64,000 nt of DNA from positions 62,001 to 126,000 of the forward strand of contig NZ_JACEFJ010000011.1 of assembly GCF_015354735.1 (NCBI RefSeq), written 5' to 3'. Below, piece after piece: positions 1 to 9,891 of this stretch (positions are counted from its first letter, which is position 1; each line of letters opens with the position of its first letter). The position numbers and the translations under genes were made by a program. The notes beneath the pieces are model-generated. The model ran no database searches. It was given only the letters and a program-made list of their open reading frames with translations, and was not told the origin of the DNA. Origin of the DNA: Pararhodonellum marinum (GTDB taxonomy: Bacteria > Bacteroidota > Bacteroidia > Cytophagales > Cyclobacteriaceae).

Positions 1-86
1 ATGAAAATGCCCTTTTGGATTGCCCCATGGAAGGATGGAGGCAGAAAAGCATCCACCCCACAAAACCGATCCAAAAGTATATTTTC

Positions 87-2570
87 TTAATTTTCAACCG
101 CTTTTACCTGAGTTTCAATGTGGAATCTGATGGGATCCTCTACCACTTCTTTCATTAGGGCAATTTCCAATACCTCGTCTACTGTATCCACAAAATGAAA
201 CACGATACCCTTCAGGTATTGTTCATCGATTTCCTCAATATCTCTTTTATTTTTGCTGCAAAGGATTACTTCCTTCAGGCCCGCCCTTCTGGCAGCCAGG
301 ATTTTTTCTTTGATCCCTCCCACCGGCATGACTTTTCCCCTCAGGGTGATTTCCCCGGTCATGGCCAACTTGGATTTTACTTTTCGTTGGGTATACAGGG
401 AGGCAATTGCGGTCAATATGGTAATGCCAGCCGAAGGACCGTCCTTGGGCACAGCCCCGGCAGGCACGTGGATATGCAGGTCGTAGGATTCAAAAACCCG
501 ATAATCAATGCCTAATTTATCCGCTTTGGATTTCAGGTAGGAAAGTGCCGTCATGGCCGATTCTTTCATCACCTCTCCCAACTGACCGGATAGGGTCAGT
601 TTTCCTTTGCCCCGGCTGAGGGAGGTCTCGATAAACAGGATTTCCCCGCCTACTGATGTCCAAGCCAAACCAGTGACCACGCCGGCCACACTGTTGTCCT
701 GGTAGATTTCCTTGTCAAACACCTCGCCTCCGAGAATTTTCCGGATCTGCTGCACACCTATTTTTTTGGTGTATTCCTCCTCCATGGCAATGGATTTGGC
801 CACATTTCTGATCACTTTTCCTACCAAACGCTCCAAGTTTCGCACTCCGGATTCGCGGGTATAATCTTCAATGATTTTGACCAGCGCAGCCCTTTCGAAA
901 GTGAGGTCTTTTCCTTTGAGTCCGTGTTCTTTTCTCTGCTTGGGAATCAGGTGTTTTTTAGCAATTCCAACCTTTTCTTCCATGGTGTAGCCCGTCACCT
1001 CAATGATTTCCATACGGTCCCGTAGGGCCGGCTGTATGTTGTCCAGTGAGTTGGCCGTAGCGATAAAGAGGACTTTGGAAAGGTCGTATTCCACCTCCAG
1101 GAAGTTGTCGGTAAAGGTGCTGTTTTGTTCCGGGTCCAAGACTTCCAGAAAAGCAGAAGATGGGTCTCCCCTGAAATCAGAACTCAGCTTATCGATCTCA
1201 TCCAACACATATACAGGATTGGAGACCTTTACTTTCTTCATGTTCTGTATGATCTTTCCGGGCATGGCCCCCACGTACGTTTTGCGGTGCCCCCTGATCT
1301 CAGCCTCATCATGAACCCCGCCCAAAGACATGCGCACATATTTCCTTCCCAAGGCCGCAGCGATGGACTTTCCCAGTGAGGTCTTACCCACACCCGGAGG
1401 TCCATACAAGCAGAGGATCGGTCCTTTCAAGTCGTTTTTCAATTTCAAGACCGCTAGGTACTCTATGATTCTGTCTTTGACCTTATCCAATCCATAGTGG
1501 TCCCTGTCCAATATTGCCATGGCCCGCTTAAGGTCGAAATTATCTTTGGTAACCTCATTCCAAGGCAAATCCACAAGGGTTTCTACATAATTGATGGTAA
1601 TGGGAAACTCAGCTGCAGAGGGATTGATCCGTAGCAATTTATCCAGTTCTTTTTCAAAATGCCTGGCTACTTCCATAGGCCATTTTTTCTTCCTTCCCCT
1701 AGCCCTCAATTCCTCCACTTCCTTTTCCGGCCCTTCTTCACCGAGCTCAGTTTGAAGGACTTTCATCTGTTGTCTCAGGAAATAGTCCCTTTGCTGTTGA
1801 TCAATATCGGTATGGACTTTTTTGTGGATTTCACTTTTCAGTTCCAGCATTTGTATGTCCTTCATCATCAGCTCCAACAACAATGTAGCCCTGTCGATGC
1901 CATCGTTGATTTCGAGTAACCTCTGTTTGGACTCTACGGGCGCATTGATATTGGAAGATAGAAAGTGGGTAAGAAACGGGGTGCTGTCTATGTTATCCAA
2001 AGCCACTTGGGCTTCTCTGGGGATTTCCGGATTCAGTTGCAGGATTTTGGCGGCTGCATCTTTCAGCGATTCCTCCAGGGCTTGAATTTTTTTATTGCCT
2101 TCGGGAAAATTCTCTTCCAGATAATTGACTTTGGCTTCAAAGTAAGGGTCCTCAGAAACTGTCTCCGTAATTCTGAATCTTTTCTTGCCTTGAATGATGA
2201 TTGTGGTGTTGCCATCCGGCAGCACAATCATTTTGATGATCTTGGCCACGGTGCCTACATGGTAGATGTCATCCCATGAGGGGTCGTCATTATTGGGGTG
2301 GATCTGGGCGCATACCCCGATCATTTTGTCCCCTTTTTGTGCTTTTTTGACCAAGCGGATGGACCTTTGTCTGCCTACCGTAATGGGTATGACCACACCT
2401 GGGAAAAGTACTGTGTTTCTCACGGATAATATCGGAATGAGATCACTAAACACCTCTTCGGTACCATCCTCGTTGATCTCATCGTCGGTGATGAGTTGGA
2501 TCAGGTCACCTTCCGATGCATAATCTCCAGACATTAGGGATTCATATAGTTGATTTGATGTTTTGCTCAT
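87..2570 (-). CDS. lon: Lon ATP-dependent protease
   Basis: Cytosolic AAA+ serine protease that unfolds and degrades misfolded and regulatory proteins. The 827 residues show the full bacterial Lon order: N-terminal substrate-binding domain (about 43-240), a coiled linker, Walker [10 protein letters not shown] at 390-398, Walker B VYVLDEID at 453-460, and a C-terminal protease domain with PKDGPSAG placing the catalytic serine at 713. The lysine partner is at 756, the same 43-residue spacing as in E. coli Lon. ATG start. The length is normal for Bacteroidota Lon. It is a single-gene unit facing the window edge, with a hairpin (2617-2645) and a repeat-rich gap upstream. No anomaly seen. Confidence 0.98.
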   Translation of the reverse strand: MSKTSNQLYESLMSGDYASEGDLIQLITDDEINEDGTEEVFSDLIPILSVRNTVLFPGVVIPITVGRQRSIRLVKKAQKGDKMIGVCAQIHPNNDDPSWDDIYHVGTVAKIIKMIVLPDGNTTIIIQGKKRFRITETVSEDPYFEAKVNYLEENFPEGNKKIQALEESLKDAAAKILQLNPEIPREAQVALDNIDSTPFLTHFLSSNINAPVESKQRLLEINDGIDRATLLLELMMKDIQMLELKSEIHKKVHTDIDQQQRDYFLRQQMKVLQTELGEEGPEKEVEELRARGRKKKWPMEVARHFEKELDKLLRINPSAAEFPITINYVETLVDLPWNEVTKDNFDLKRAMAILDRDHYGLDKVKDRIIEYLAVLKLKNDLKGPILCLYGPPGVGKTSLGKSIAAALGRKYVRMSLGGVHDEAEIRGHRKTYVGAMPGKIIQNMKKVKVSNPVYVLDEIDKLSSDFRGDPSSAFLEVLDPEQNSTFTDNFLEVEYDLSKVLFIATANSLDNIQPALRDRMEIIEVTGYTMEEKVGIAKKHLIPKQRKEHGLKGKDLTFERAALVKIIEDYTRESGVRNLERLVGKVIRNVAKSIAMEEEYTKKIGVQQIRKILGGEVFDKEIYQDNSVAGVVTGLAWTSVGGEILFIETSLSRGKGKLTLSGQLGEVMKESAMTALSYLKSKADKLGIDYRVFESYDLHIHVPAGAVPKDGPSAGITILTAIASLYTQRKVKSKLAMTGEITLRGKVMPVGGIKEKILAARRAGLKEVILCSKNKRDIEEIDEQYLKGIVFHFVDTVDEVLEIALMKEVVEDPIRFHIETQVKAVEN

Positions 2571-3443
2571 ATTCGGGCGATGCCTGCTATTTTGTCAGGT
2601 TTTTTTTAAGATAAAAGAAGAACCTTCAATTTACAAAGGTTCTTCCATTTAATTCAAGGCCTATGCCAATGTTAAGGGATTTCCAAAATGGCAGGAAGGA
2701 ATTTGGATTTACGAGGTACGATTGACGAGTTACGATTTACAAGTTATGGGTTGGGAATTTTGAATGATGAATGATGAATGGGGATCTCCAGTAGATACGT
2801 AGTAGTCTAGTAAAGGTCTCGTAAGGGATACGTTAGGTTTTGGCTAAATTCCAAGAAATTATGGTACTTTTAGCATGCAGGCGCTTTGAAGCCAAAAATT
2901 TGTGGCTTTAAAATTTTTTAGGCATTGATTAATTTGAATTTGGTCAAGTATTTTATTGAATACCAAGTAGTTTCAGATTACAGCTCCTTAGGGGCGACAG
3001 ATCTAATAACCATGGGTTTCAACCCATGGGTTCAAGGATATTCCTATGTGAAAAGTCCCGTAGGCACGACCGATCTTCCGTTCCGACACGGAAAAGATCT
3101 GCCGTCCCTACCGGACTTTTTGAGCGGGGAATATCCGTTTGCCAACTGTTAATACAGGTAGTTATAAAATCGGCCGTGCATCTGGCACTTTGCTATCTCT
3201 CATTTTCTCCGCAGGCCCTCTACAAGTACCATCCACTTCCAGTTGTTGCTCTGCTTTCCCAATATCCTATTTTCTTAATTTACCCACTTTCAGCTTACAG
3301 CTTTGAGCTTTACCACTGATTTTCTGTTTTTCCGATAGCCTGTTTATCTGATTCTTCCCACTTCCAGCTTCAGGCTTTGGGCTCATTTTCCGATATTCTG
3401 TTTTTTTGATTTCCCCACTTTCAGCCCTACATTAACTTATGAC
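2571..3443. repeat. Repeat-filled intergenic region 1
   Basis: No credible gene. From left to right: the hairpin at 2617-2645; a TTACGA/TACGATT-type stretch (2709-2746) followed by tandem GAATGAT units (2761-2781); a small hairpin AAGCCA/TGGCTT at 2889-2908; a mosaic element at 2981-3120 (GCTCCTTAGGGGCGACAG, then the palindromic CCATGGGTTTCAACCCATGG, then TAGGCACGACCGATCTTCCG); and at about 3225-3430 at least three degenerate, roughly 60-75-nt pyrimidine-rich units of the type CCGATATYCTGTTT...CCCACTTTCAGCTT. The last two elements recur in the same order at 24136-25020. Confidence 0.7.
2617..2645 (-). terminator. Perfect 10-bp hairpin upstream of lon
   Basis: GAAGAACCTT (2617-2626) and AAGGTTCTTC (2636-2645) form a perfect inverted repeat with a 9-nt loop. 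Read on the minus strand it is followed by TTTTATCTT, as in an intrinsic terminator. It would stop minus-strand transcripts arriving from the 3-kb region just before lon, but it lies only about 50 nt from the lon start, so it could also sit in the lon leader. Confidence 0.45.
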
Positions 3444-4274
3444 TCAGAAAACCACACTTTCTGCAACCTGTCGAAAGTTGTTAAGGTCGGACTTTACACT
3501 TTCTAATTTTGAGGTCAAACTCAATACCGCAATTTTCCCAAGTGGTAGCCGCAAAGGCGGGTTGTCTAAATTTGTGATATCATAAATTGCTTTTGCTCCT
3601 TTTTCCGGGTCACCTTCCTGCATTCCGTTTATCTGTTTCATCCGTTCTTTAAATACTCCTGCTGTGCTGGCGTAATCGTCAATAGCAACCTTGGCTTGTT
3701 GGAATGAAGTACCGGCAAAATCAGTCCTAAAAGGACCGGGTTCAACAAGGGTTAACTTAATACCCAATGGTGCAATTTCCTGTGCCAACGCTTCACTAAA
3801 CCCTTCCAAAGCAAACTTGCTCGCATTGTAGATCCCAAAACCTGCAAAGGCTTTAAAACCACCGTGAGACGAAATTTGAATGATGTGTCCGCTTTTTTGT
3901 TGTCTAAATAAGGGCAAAAAAGTCTGTGTTAGCTTTAATGTGCCGAAAAAATTAGCTTCAAAAACATTTCTCACCTCTACCATGCTCGTTTCTTCTATCG
4001 CACCTGCAAAACCAAAACCAGCATTGTTTACCAATACATCAATTCTTTTAAATCTTTGTTTGATGAATTGAAAGGCCTCCTCAATTTGTTCGGGTTTTGT
4101 TATGTCTAAGACCATCCCTAAAGCTTCGTCCCTATATTGACTGTTAAAACTATATGCCTGATTTTGATTCCGGAATGTACCGATTACAAAATCGCCCTGT
4201 TCAATCACGGTTTGGGCAAGTGCTTTGCCCAAACCGCGTGAAATACCTGTGATAAACCAAACTCTCTTTACCAT
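3444..4274 (-). CDS. SDR-family NAD(P)-dependent oxidoreductase
   Basis: Predicted cytosolic short-chain dehydrogenase/reductase of 276 residues; substrate unknown. Seen: nucleotide-binding TGISRGLG (9-16), NNAG at 83-86, active-site serines near 135-136 and the YNASK catalytic motif (Tyr149, Lys153), all at classical SDR spacing. The ATG start overlaps the end of the CMD gene upstream by 7 bp, so the two are probably translationally coupled, with an AraC-type regulator just upstream on the same strand. This SDR + CMD + AraC grouping suggests a small inducible redox or detoxification cassette (inference). The array of degenerate repeats ends right at its 3' end. Confidence 0.9.
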   Translation of the reverse strand: MVKRVWFITGISRGLGKALAQTVIEQGDFVIGTFRNQNQAYSFNSQYRDEALGMVLDITKPEQIEEAFQFIKQRFKRIDVLVNNAGFGFAGAIEETSMVEVRNVFEANFFGTLKLTQTFLPLFRQQKSGHIIQISSHGGFKAFAGFGIYNASKFALEGFSEALAQEIAPLGIKLTLVEPGPFRTDFAGTSFQQAKVAIDDYASTAGVFKERMKQINGMQEGDPEKGAKAIYDITNLDNPPLRLPLGKIAVLSLTSKLESVKSDLNNFRQVAESVVF

Positions 4275-4819
4275 ACTGTTTGTACTGAAATGGGTTGGGC
4301 CAAAGGAAAATCAATTTCAAAACCGGTCAAATTGTGCATGTAATTGCTGATGGTTTTATCACCAATTACAATGACCACATCGATCATATTGGCTTCTGTG
4401 TAGCCTGCATCAAAAAATGCCTGTTTACTTTCTTGGCTTGCTTTCCCTTTGTTTGCAACAATGGATGCCGCAAATTTGACCAAAGCATCCAATTGCCTGT
4501 CAAATGAAGCGATACCTTTTCGCAACTCCATAATTTGCTCCTCTGTAAAGCCATTCATTTTTCCCAAGGCCGTATGGGCCGCTTGACAGTATTGACAGCC
4601 GTTAATTTGACTTGTCACCAAATTGATCACTTCTCTTTCTTTGGCCTTAAGCGTTGATTTGCGGTTTTGCAAAGCCAGATAATCACTTAATGCCGTTTCG
4701 TTTTTGGCGTAATACGCATACAGGTTAGGCACAAAGCCCAGTCCTTTTTGCAGGTGATCAAAAATGGCTTGGTTGTTTTCAGATACTTCTCCTCTGTTGG
4801 GAACTGTGAATGTTGTCAT
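4268..4819 (-). CDS. Carboxymuconolactone decarboxylase (AhpD-like) family protein
   Basis: 183 residues, all-helical CMD/AhpD fold. The redox motif C-x-x-C-x-x-x-H is intact (Cys75, Cys78, His82; CQYCQAAH), which in AhpD-like proteins supports thiol-dependent peroxide reduction; the family also includes decarboxylases, so the reaction is not settled. ATG start. The 3' end overlaps the SDR start, indicating an operon. The gene lies 72 bp downstream of an AraC regulator transcribed in the same direction, which may control it. Confidence 0.88.
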   Translation of the reverse strand: MTTFTVPNRGEVSENNQAIFDHLQKGLGFVPNLYAYYAKNETALSDYLALQNRKSTLKAKEREVINLVTSQINGCQYCQAAHTALGKMNGFTEEQIMELRKGIASFDRQLDALVKFAASIVANKGKASQESKQAFFDAGYTEANMIDVVIVIGDKTISNYMHNLTGFEIDFPLAQPISVQTVW

Positions 4820-4891
4820 TGTCTTTTTTTTAATGATTTAATGGACAATGCAAAATTGGGATGAAACCAGGCAGGTTTGTTATGACCAAAG

Positions 4892-5776
4892 CTACCTTGT
4901 CCGGTATTTTTCGGACATTTCGTTTCTAAAGTCTTGAGGTGTCTGTTTGGTGATGGATTTAAAAGTCTTTGTAAAATAGGAGCTGTCGGTAAAATTCAGC
5001 TCAAAAGCAATTTCTGAAATGGTTTTACCTGTAAAAGTCAGAAGGCGCTTGGCCTCCAGCATACTTCTTGCCCTAATGATTGCCGTGGCTGTATTGCTGG
5101 TGATTTCTTTACAGATTACATTCAGATGATGTTGAGTAATGTGTAATTGTTCGGCATAAAATTTTGTTGTTTTGTTTTCCCAAAAATGAGTTTCTAAAGC
5201 AGTCTTGAATTTTTTAAACTGTACAAGGTATTTTTTAGAGGTAATGGGTTGCCCGTTGATTTCGATGTGGCGTTGCACCTGCGCAAGTAAAATGTGTAGA
5301 AATGCCTGAAGGATTGCAGGATTTTTGTCTTTTCGGTTATGCTCCGTTTCAATTTGATGAACAAGATGTAAGATTTCGCCAAAATCTTTTTTGTTAAATT
5401 CAATACAGGGGTTTGCATACAGGTTGTCCAAGAAGCTAAGTTCAAACAGCGTATCCTTGTTGGTCCGATTAAGAAGATAGAAATCTTCCGTGAATAATAT
5501 CGTCCCACCGGATAGCGGTTTCCATTCTTCAAAATGGTGCACTTGATTGGGCGAAATAAAAAATAAGCTGTTTGGCTTGACTTCATATTCGGTATAGTCA
5601 ATGATCTGTTTGCTTTTGCCTTTTTCTGTCCAGAGAATTTCATAGAAACTATGTTTATGAAAGTCGTCCACATTGGGTTCATTCATTTTATCAAACCGAA
5701 GCAGTTCAAACGCTGTGTTGTTTGTCGGCTGATTGATAAAGTGTCCGATGGTATAAAATGGAAAGATGCTTTTCAT
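4892..5776 (-). CDS. AraC-family transcriptional regulator
   Basis: 294 residues. The N-terminal half carries a cupin-like effector domain (histidine-rich around residues 40-85), and the C-terminal 100 residues form the double helix-turn-helix of AraC/XylS proteins, with the second-helix signature ISEIAFELNFTDSSYFTKTF near 255-275 followed by the usual P-x-x-(F/Y)R. Placed upstream of and co-directional with the CMD-SDR pair (72-bp gap), it is the likely activator of that pair. Effector unknown. Confidence 0.9.
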   Translation of the reverse strand: MKSIFPFYTIGHFINQPTNNTAFELLRFDKMNEPNVDDFHKHSFYEILWTEKGKSKQIIDYTEYEVKPNSLFFISPNQVHHFEEWKPLSGGTILFTEDFYLLNRTNKDTLFELSFLDNLYANPCIEFNKKDFGEILHLVHQIETEHNRKDKNPAILQAFLHILLAQVQRHIEINGQPITSKKYLVQFKKFKTALETHFWENKTTKFYAEQLHITQHHLNVICKEITSNTATAIIRARSMLEAKRLLTFTGKTISEIAFELNFTDSSYFTKTFKSITKQTPQDFRNEMSEKYRTR

Positions 5777-5799
5777 GCTGTAGATTTCAAAATAGGTTG

Positions 5800-5960
5800 G
5801 TTTGATGTATCGGATTTAGCCTGAAAGTCAACGCGTTGGCAGCTACCCTCAGGGAAGAATTTTTAGCATTGAACTTCCTACGAAACACTCCTTATTTTAC
5901 AAAGAGCTACCAGTTCTTTCACAGTAGGGTTCAGGTGCTGTCGGATAGGCTTTTTGACCT
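5800..5960 (-). pseudogene. Possible remnant of a nucleotidyltransferase gene
   Basis: Immediately downstream of the DUF1761 gene the minus strand reads, without a start codon, a stretch containing IRQHLNPTVKELVALCKIRS and then a stop at 5878-5880. This resembles the N-terminus of MNT-type nucleotidyltransferases (helix ending LCK.xxVKSLYxFGS). Beyond the stop, another frame reads RRKFNAKNSS, which could match the region after the GS motif. The active-site GSxxR/DxD is not present, so this would be a dead fragment. The identity is a by-eye guess, and the opposite strand is also open across part of this stretch. Confidence 0.25.
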
Positions 5961-6383
5961 CTATGTTGTTATGGCATAAATGATTAAGGTTGCGATTGTT
6001 ATTCCCAAAGCGTGGGCTGATCCGGTAATTGCCCCAAATACCAAAGGCTTTTTCATGGTCGGAATCACCGCATTTGTAAAGGTAACAGCCATTGCAAATC
6101 CAATTCCAGTCAGCAGTCCTAATGTGAATGCCCCATTCCAACTATTTACGTTTAGCAGGTTTATTAAAATTGCTATTGCGACGGAAGTTGTGAAACAAGC
6201 TATGGAAGGCACTATAAAGTAAATTGTCGTCTCTTTCCAATTTTCCGGTCTGTTAAAACCCATTGCGTTTTCCCATTTTTTTCCAAAAGCAAATGGTCTG
6301 TGCCAAATGCCACTAAAAGCAGCGTAGGCAATTGTTGCAACCATTACTGCTCCCCAATTGAGATCTGTCCATATTGCATTCAT
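5961..6383 (-). CDS. DUF1761 family membrane protein
   Basis: 140 residues, four predicted membrane helices. The start NWGAVMVATIAYAAFSGIWH followed by FGKKW matches the conserved opening of DUF1761 integral membrane proteins, where a tryptophan and a lysine/tryptophan follow the first helix. Function unknown for the family. ATG start. It follows the lipoprotein gene at 6409-7107 by 25 bp on the same strand, so co-transcription is likely. Confidence 0.75.
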   Translation of the reverse strand: MNAIWTDLNWGAVMVATIAYAAFSGIWHRPFAFGKKWENAMGFNRPENWKETTIYFIVPSIACFTTSVAIAILINLLNVNSWNGAFTLGLLTGIGFAMAVTFTNAVIPTMKKPLVFGAITGSAHALGITIATLIIYAITT

Positions 6384-6408
6384 ATTTTATCTAATTTGAT
6401 ATCATGGC

Positions 6409-7107
6409 TCATTTTTTAAAAGTAAGCTTCCCTAATGGAATGGTTCCGGAACCATTGGGTGATATGCTCATGCTGTAATGAAGGTCATGTTCTTTCCAAA
6501 AAAGTCCTGCTCTTGGTGTTCCCTCTGCCTGATAAGAGAGCGTGGCCACATAGAAAACATGTTCTTCCCCGGAATGAATCGTTCTTTGCAGATGGGCAGC
6601 CTTATGAAAGTTGTTGTCCAGAAAGGATTTTATTTCAGTTAGGCCATAGTTATACGATGATAATTTATCATAGGTCAAGGGATCTGTTGGCAAAAACAAT
6701 TTTAAGTAGGCGTCTGCCGGAGTAAAAATAGCAAATGAATCAGTAGGAAAATGAATATCCAGTTCCAATGAAGCATTGGTCTCATTGATTATCCGGGTCC
6801 AAAATACAGCAAATGCGTATCGCTTTCCCAATGAATCAACATATTGCGTGCCATCAGGTGCAATACTTCCACCTTTTGGAAAGCTGTTCTGTATGGTTAT
6901 TCCTTTTCCTGTGGCAGATGCATAGGTCGTATCTGAATAAATAAATCTTTCAAAATCCTGGTTTTGTGGCAGTTGCTTGAGGCTGTTTTTTGCCGGGGCT
7001 TCTATCTCAGAATCAATAGCCTCCTCAGCTGTCGTAGAATACCTGTTTTGTCCACAGGAACAAAGCCATGTCATTGCCAAAATCGATGCAATAAAACTTT
7101 TACTCAT
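6409..7107 (-). CDS. Predicted lipoprotein of unknown function
   Basis: 232 residues. The N-terminus is a lipoprotein signal (MSKSFIASILAMTWLCSCGQ) with Cys18 as the likely lipidated residue. The mature part is acidic at first, then a compact, probably beta-rich domain with many aromatic residues and no motif I recognise. It probably sits in the envelope. It is the first gene of a likely two-gene unit with DUF1761. No family assigned. Confidence 0.7.
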   Translation of the reverse strand: MSKSFIASILAMTWLCSCGQNRYSTTAEEAIDSEIEAPAKNSLKQLPQNQDFERFIYSDTTYASATGKGITIQNSFPKGGSIAPDGTQYVDSLGKRYAFAVFWTRIINETNASLELDIHFPTDSFAIFTPADAYLKLFLPTDPLTYDKLSSYNYGLTEIKSFLDNNFHKAAHLQRTIHSGEEHVFYVATLSYQAEGTPRAGLFWKEHDLHYSMSISPNGSGTIPLGKLTFKK

Positions 7108-7260
7108 ATTTTTGCTTGATCACAATGGTTTAATCCTTTGAGAGGCAAGAATTTTTCAATACATAATTTCATTAGAAGCACTGCATGCCCCGAAAAGGTG
7201 AAAGCTTAAATTAGCCAAAGAACCGCTACGATTAGTAGATGCTGCAAGAACCAAATTTTT

Positions 7261-7890
7261 CTATTTACCATCTCTATTTGTAATCCCTTTTACTTTGTTA
7301 TCAGGTAAACGAGAGTATAATCCACTTACTTTTTTAGGCAATGCTATCATATATTCAATAATTATATTTACTAAATCGAATAATTGCTCAACCATTTCTT
7401 GATCATCAGTATCAATTTGTCCAGGATGAACAGCGTCAATTCCCGTAACACGAACAATATCCAATGATTGTTGAACAATTAAAGGAAGTCCTTTTTTAAC
7501 AAGGTTTCCAATATCAGCATTGATATTCTTCCCATTTTCACCAAGTTCTTGACATAACACTTGAATTGAAAGTCTCAACAAAGCCGCCGCACCTTTTGGT
7601 GATTTTGAACTAATTGCTGCCGCCTCAATATAAAGTTTTAATACAGGTTCAGGCATTTCAGGGTTTGGAAATGGAGCATTTCCAGTGTCAGGAAAGTACA
7701 TTTTGTCTTCAACCCATATGGTCGTCTTCTGGCAGTGATGACACGTCCCTACTCTTAATGGGTGAATATCTTTATTGGAATTGGGTTGGTCGCCCGACCA
7801 ACGTTTCATCCACCAGTCTTGCTTTGCAATCGCTCCACAATGAGGACAAGTGAATGAACTTAAAAAAACCTGAGGTTGAATATATTTCAT
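7261..7890 (-). CDS. DUF4145 domain protein with N-terminal zinc ribbon
   Basis: 209 residues. Two CxxC-type knuckles, CPHCG at 15-19 and CHHC at about 51-54, form a zinc ribbon. Downstream, the segment rich in SPKGAAALLRLSIQVLCQEL and the later VHPGQIDTDDQEMVEQLFDL match the DUF4145 helical domain. DUF4145 proteins are frequent neighbours of restriction and other defence genes, but the molecular role is not known. It lies 255 bp downstream of the AT-rich nuclease gene on the same strand. The pairing as one module is inference. Confidence 0.8.
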   Translation of the reverse strand: MKYIQPQVFLSSFTCPHCGAIAKQDWWMKRWSGDQPNSNKDIHPLRVGTCHHCQKTTIWVEDKMYFPDTGNAPFPNPEMPEPVLKLYIEAAAISSKSPKGAAALLRLSIQVLCQELGENGKNINADIGNLVKKGLPLIVQQSLDIVRVTGIDAVHPGQIDTDDQEMVEQLFDLVNIIIEYMIALPKKVSGLYSRLPDNKVKGITNRDGK

Positions 7891-8145
7891 ATTTTTAAGT
7901 TCTACTTTCTGTCTTCTTAATTGGCATTAACCAATTTGAATACCTGGAAAAACCATTGTAGCTTTCTAGGTGTATGAGAATAAGTCTAATTTCTTTTTCG
8001 ATAAAGGACCCTAACTTTCAAAAGAAATATTTTTTGTTCATTCCACTGCCATTAAGAAACATATTATGACAGATTAATAGGTTAGGGTCAAAAACCTTCA
8101 TCGATGTTTGTTAAGTTATTTTTATATTCAACACTTAACCTACCA

Positions 8146-9891
8146 TTAAATGTACATGTTGTTAGGATCTGGATTTTTCGAAATATCAATACCTTTTTCT
8201 TTAAATATTGAAGGTACTTTCCAACTATATCTGATGTCAAAGTACATATTGAAAGATGCAAGCCGGTTTTGAATAAATTGTTTTTGTTGATGTTCATTTT
8301 GAAACTTTTTCTTTTTCAATGTTTTACCATTAATCAAGTTTTGATAATCATCTAATAAAGTATCCAACTTATATTTACCTGATTTTAACTGTTCATGCAT
8401 TACAAATAAAGTGTCAATATGAATGATTGTTGGATATCGTAATTTTTTTGTTGACAAACCTGATTTTTCAATTTTATCTTTTTCCAAATCAAACCAAATG
8501 TTAATAAGATTATTTAAACCCATAATATCCAATTGTCTATTATGCAATAAGATAATAGGATAAATTTTTAATGATTTAGGTTTATAAGAACTGTCTAATT
8601 TAAATTCATTTTTAAGAAGAGTTTTTGCAAAATTTGCTAATTGGCGAACAGCCTTTGGTGATTCCTTTTTCCCCTTAGCTTCAAAATATAATTTTGATTT
8701 AAGTGCTTTCTCGTACTGTTTAAAATCATAACTTTCCTTTACATCAGATCTAATAAATACATCTTTTGATTCAAATAGAAATACCTTATTCCCATTTCGT
8801 ATGTAATAATCTGGAACACCAGGCGTGTTCATTTGATCTCCAGAAAGCTTGAAGTATTTTTTGGGATAAGTTCTTTCAATAATTTTGTAAAGCAAATATT
8901 TCTCTGAAAACTCATAAGTGATTAATTGCCGAAGATTAATTTGTAATTGCTCATCAATTGAATCATTTATCTCTTTTAAAATAAAGTATAATCCATTAAA
9001 GATTTTCTCAATTGCAAATAGTGGGGAAATAACTCGGTAACTTGATTCTTCTATTTTAAACAAAGGATTTGCTCGTAGTGTCAAATAGTCATTCTCGCTT
9101 TTTTTGTAATCAATGTCATTAACAACTAGCTTATCAAGAAAGTCAATATTTGATTGATAACTCTCATCCTTTAATACATTAATTGTAATTGAACCTTCCT
9201 TTTTAGGCGACATCACTAGAAATGCAAAAGGCAATAATTTCTGAAGAAAACCTTTAAAATCAATTACATTAAACCTTTCAAAAAAACATTTTAAAAGTAA
9301 CTCAGCAGAAGCTTGTTTAACTAGAAATTCAAATAGAAATACAGCTTTTATAACCTGTCCAATAAATACTGATTTAAGGTTATAATTTGAAATGTCAGAA
9401 GTAGGCAATGAGGTGGCTATGGCTAGACTAATAAATTGTGGATAGTTTTGAAAATTCTTTACTGATTCGATAATTAAATCGTCATTTTTATTTAACTTCT
9501 CGTTTAAAGCAAGGTAAATTTTAAACAATAATTTTTCGAAATCTTCATTACTTATTTTATCAACATTTCTATTACTAGATAAAACTGACTCAAATAATTT
9601 TAGGCTTGTTCTGGGGTTTAAAATTCCTGTTTTTGTAGATTTGGATTTATTGTAAAAAATTATCTTTTCATTGATCTCGTTTGCAAATTCGAAATTTTCT
9701 TTCCCAAACCATTTTGAAAGTAAACTGCTATGGTTTTCAACCAAATCACTACCGGAATGGAAACTAGTCAAATAAGAAGTTGCATCTAATAATAAACTTT
9801 GAGGAATATTCTCAATTCGATTAAGATAATCTTCACTATTTTCTGTATCAAAAATCTTTTTAAAATCTATTATTTCCAGTGCTTTTATCAT
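8146..9891 (-). CDS. Predicted PD-(D/E)XK nuclease, AT-rich orphan
   Basis: About 581 residues from the first ATG (the open frame extends 11 codons further to a TTG). I recognise no full-length family. In the C-terminal third the pattern GVPDYYIRNGNKVFLFESKD (Asp361, then Glu374-Ser-Lys376 counted from this ATG) fits the PD-(D/E)XK nuclease core: a beta-strand Asp followed 12 residues later by E-x-K on the next strand. The rest is helical and lysine/asparagine-rich. Base composition is strikingly AT-rich against both flanks, a sign of transfer. With the zinc-ribbon DUF4145 gene it could be a defence module (inference). Nuclease call moderate, gene call strong. Confidence 0.7.
   Translation of the reverse strand: MIKALEIIDFKKIFDTENSEDYLNRIENIPQSLLLDATSYLTSFHSGSDLVENHSSLLSKWFGKENFEFANEINEKIIFYNKSKSTKTGILNPRTSLKLFESVLSSNRNVDKISNEDFEKLLFKIYLALNEKLNKNDDLIIESVKNFQNYPQFISLAIATSLPTSDISNYNLKSVFIGQVIKAVFLFEFLVKQASAELLLKCFFERFNVIDFKGFLQKLLPFAFLVMSPKKEGSITINVLKDESYQSNIDFLDKLVVNDIDYKKSENDYLTLRANPLFKIEESSYRVISPLFAIEKIFNGLYFILKEINDSIDEQLQINLRQLITYEFSEKYLLYKIIERTYPKKYFKLSGDQMNTPGVPDYYIRNGNKVFLFESKDVFIRSDVKESYDFKQYEKALKSKLYFEAKGKKESPKAVRQLANFAKTLLKNEFKLDSSYKPKSLKIYPIILLHNRQLDIMGLNNLINIWFDLEKDKIEKSGLSTKKLRYPTIIHIDTLFVMHEQLKSGKYKLDTLLDDYQNLINGKTLKKKKFQNEHQQKQFIQNRLASFNMYFDIRYSWKVPSIFKEKGIDISKNPDPNNMYI

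Noticed and set aside
3225-3430. CRISPR-like array
   Set aside because: Units are degenerate, of unequal length (about 60-78 nt), without constant repeats or distinct spacers, and no cas genes are present.
5878-6141. 87-codon minus-strand frame overlapping DUF1761
   Set aside because: Its first two thirds are a shifted reading of the DUF1761 gene; only the last part may be a gene fragment, listed separately as a pseudogene.
8007-8089. Structured RNA between GACCCTAAC and GTTAGGGTC
   Set aside because: A 9-bp stem with a 65-nt AT-rich loop can arise by chance; no further conserved structure is visible.
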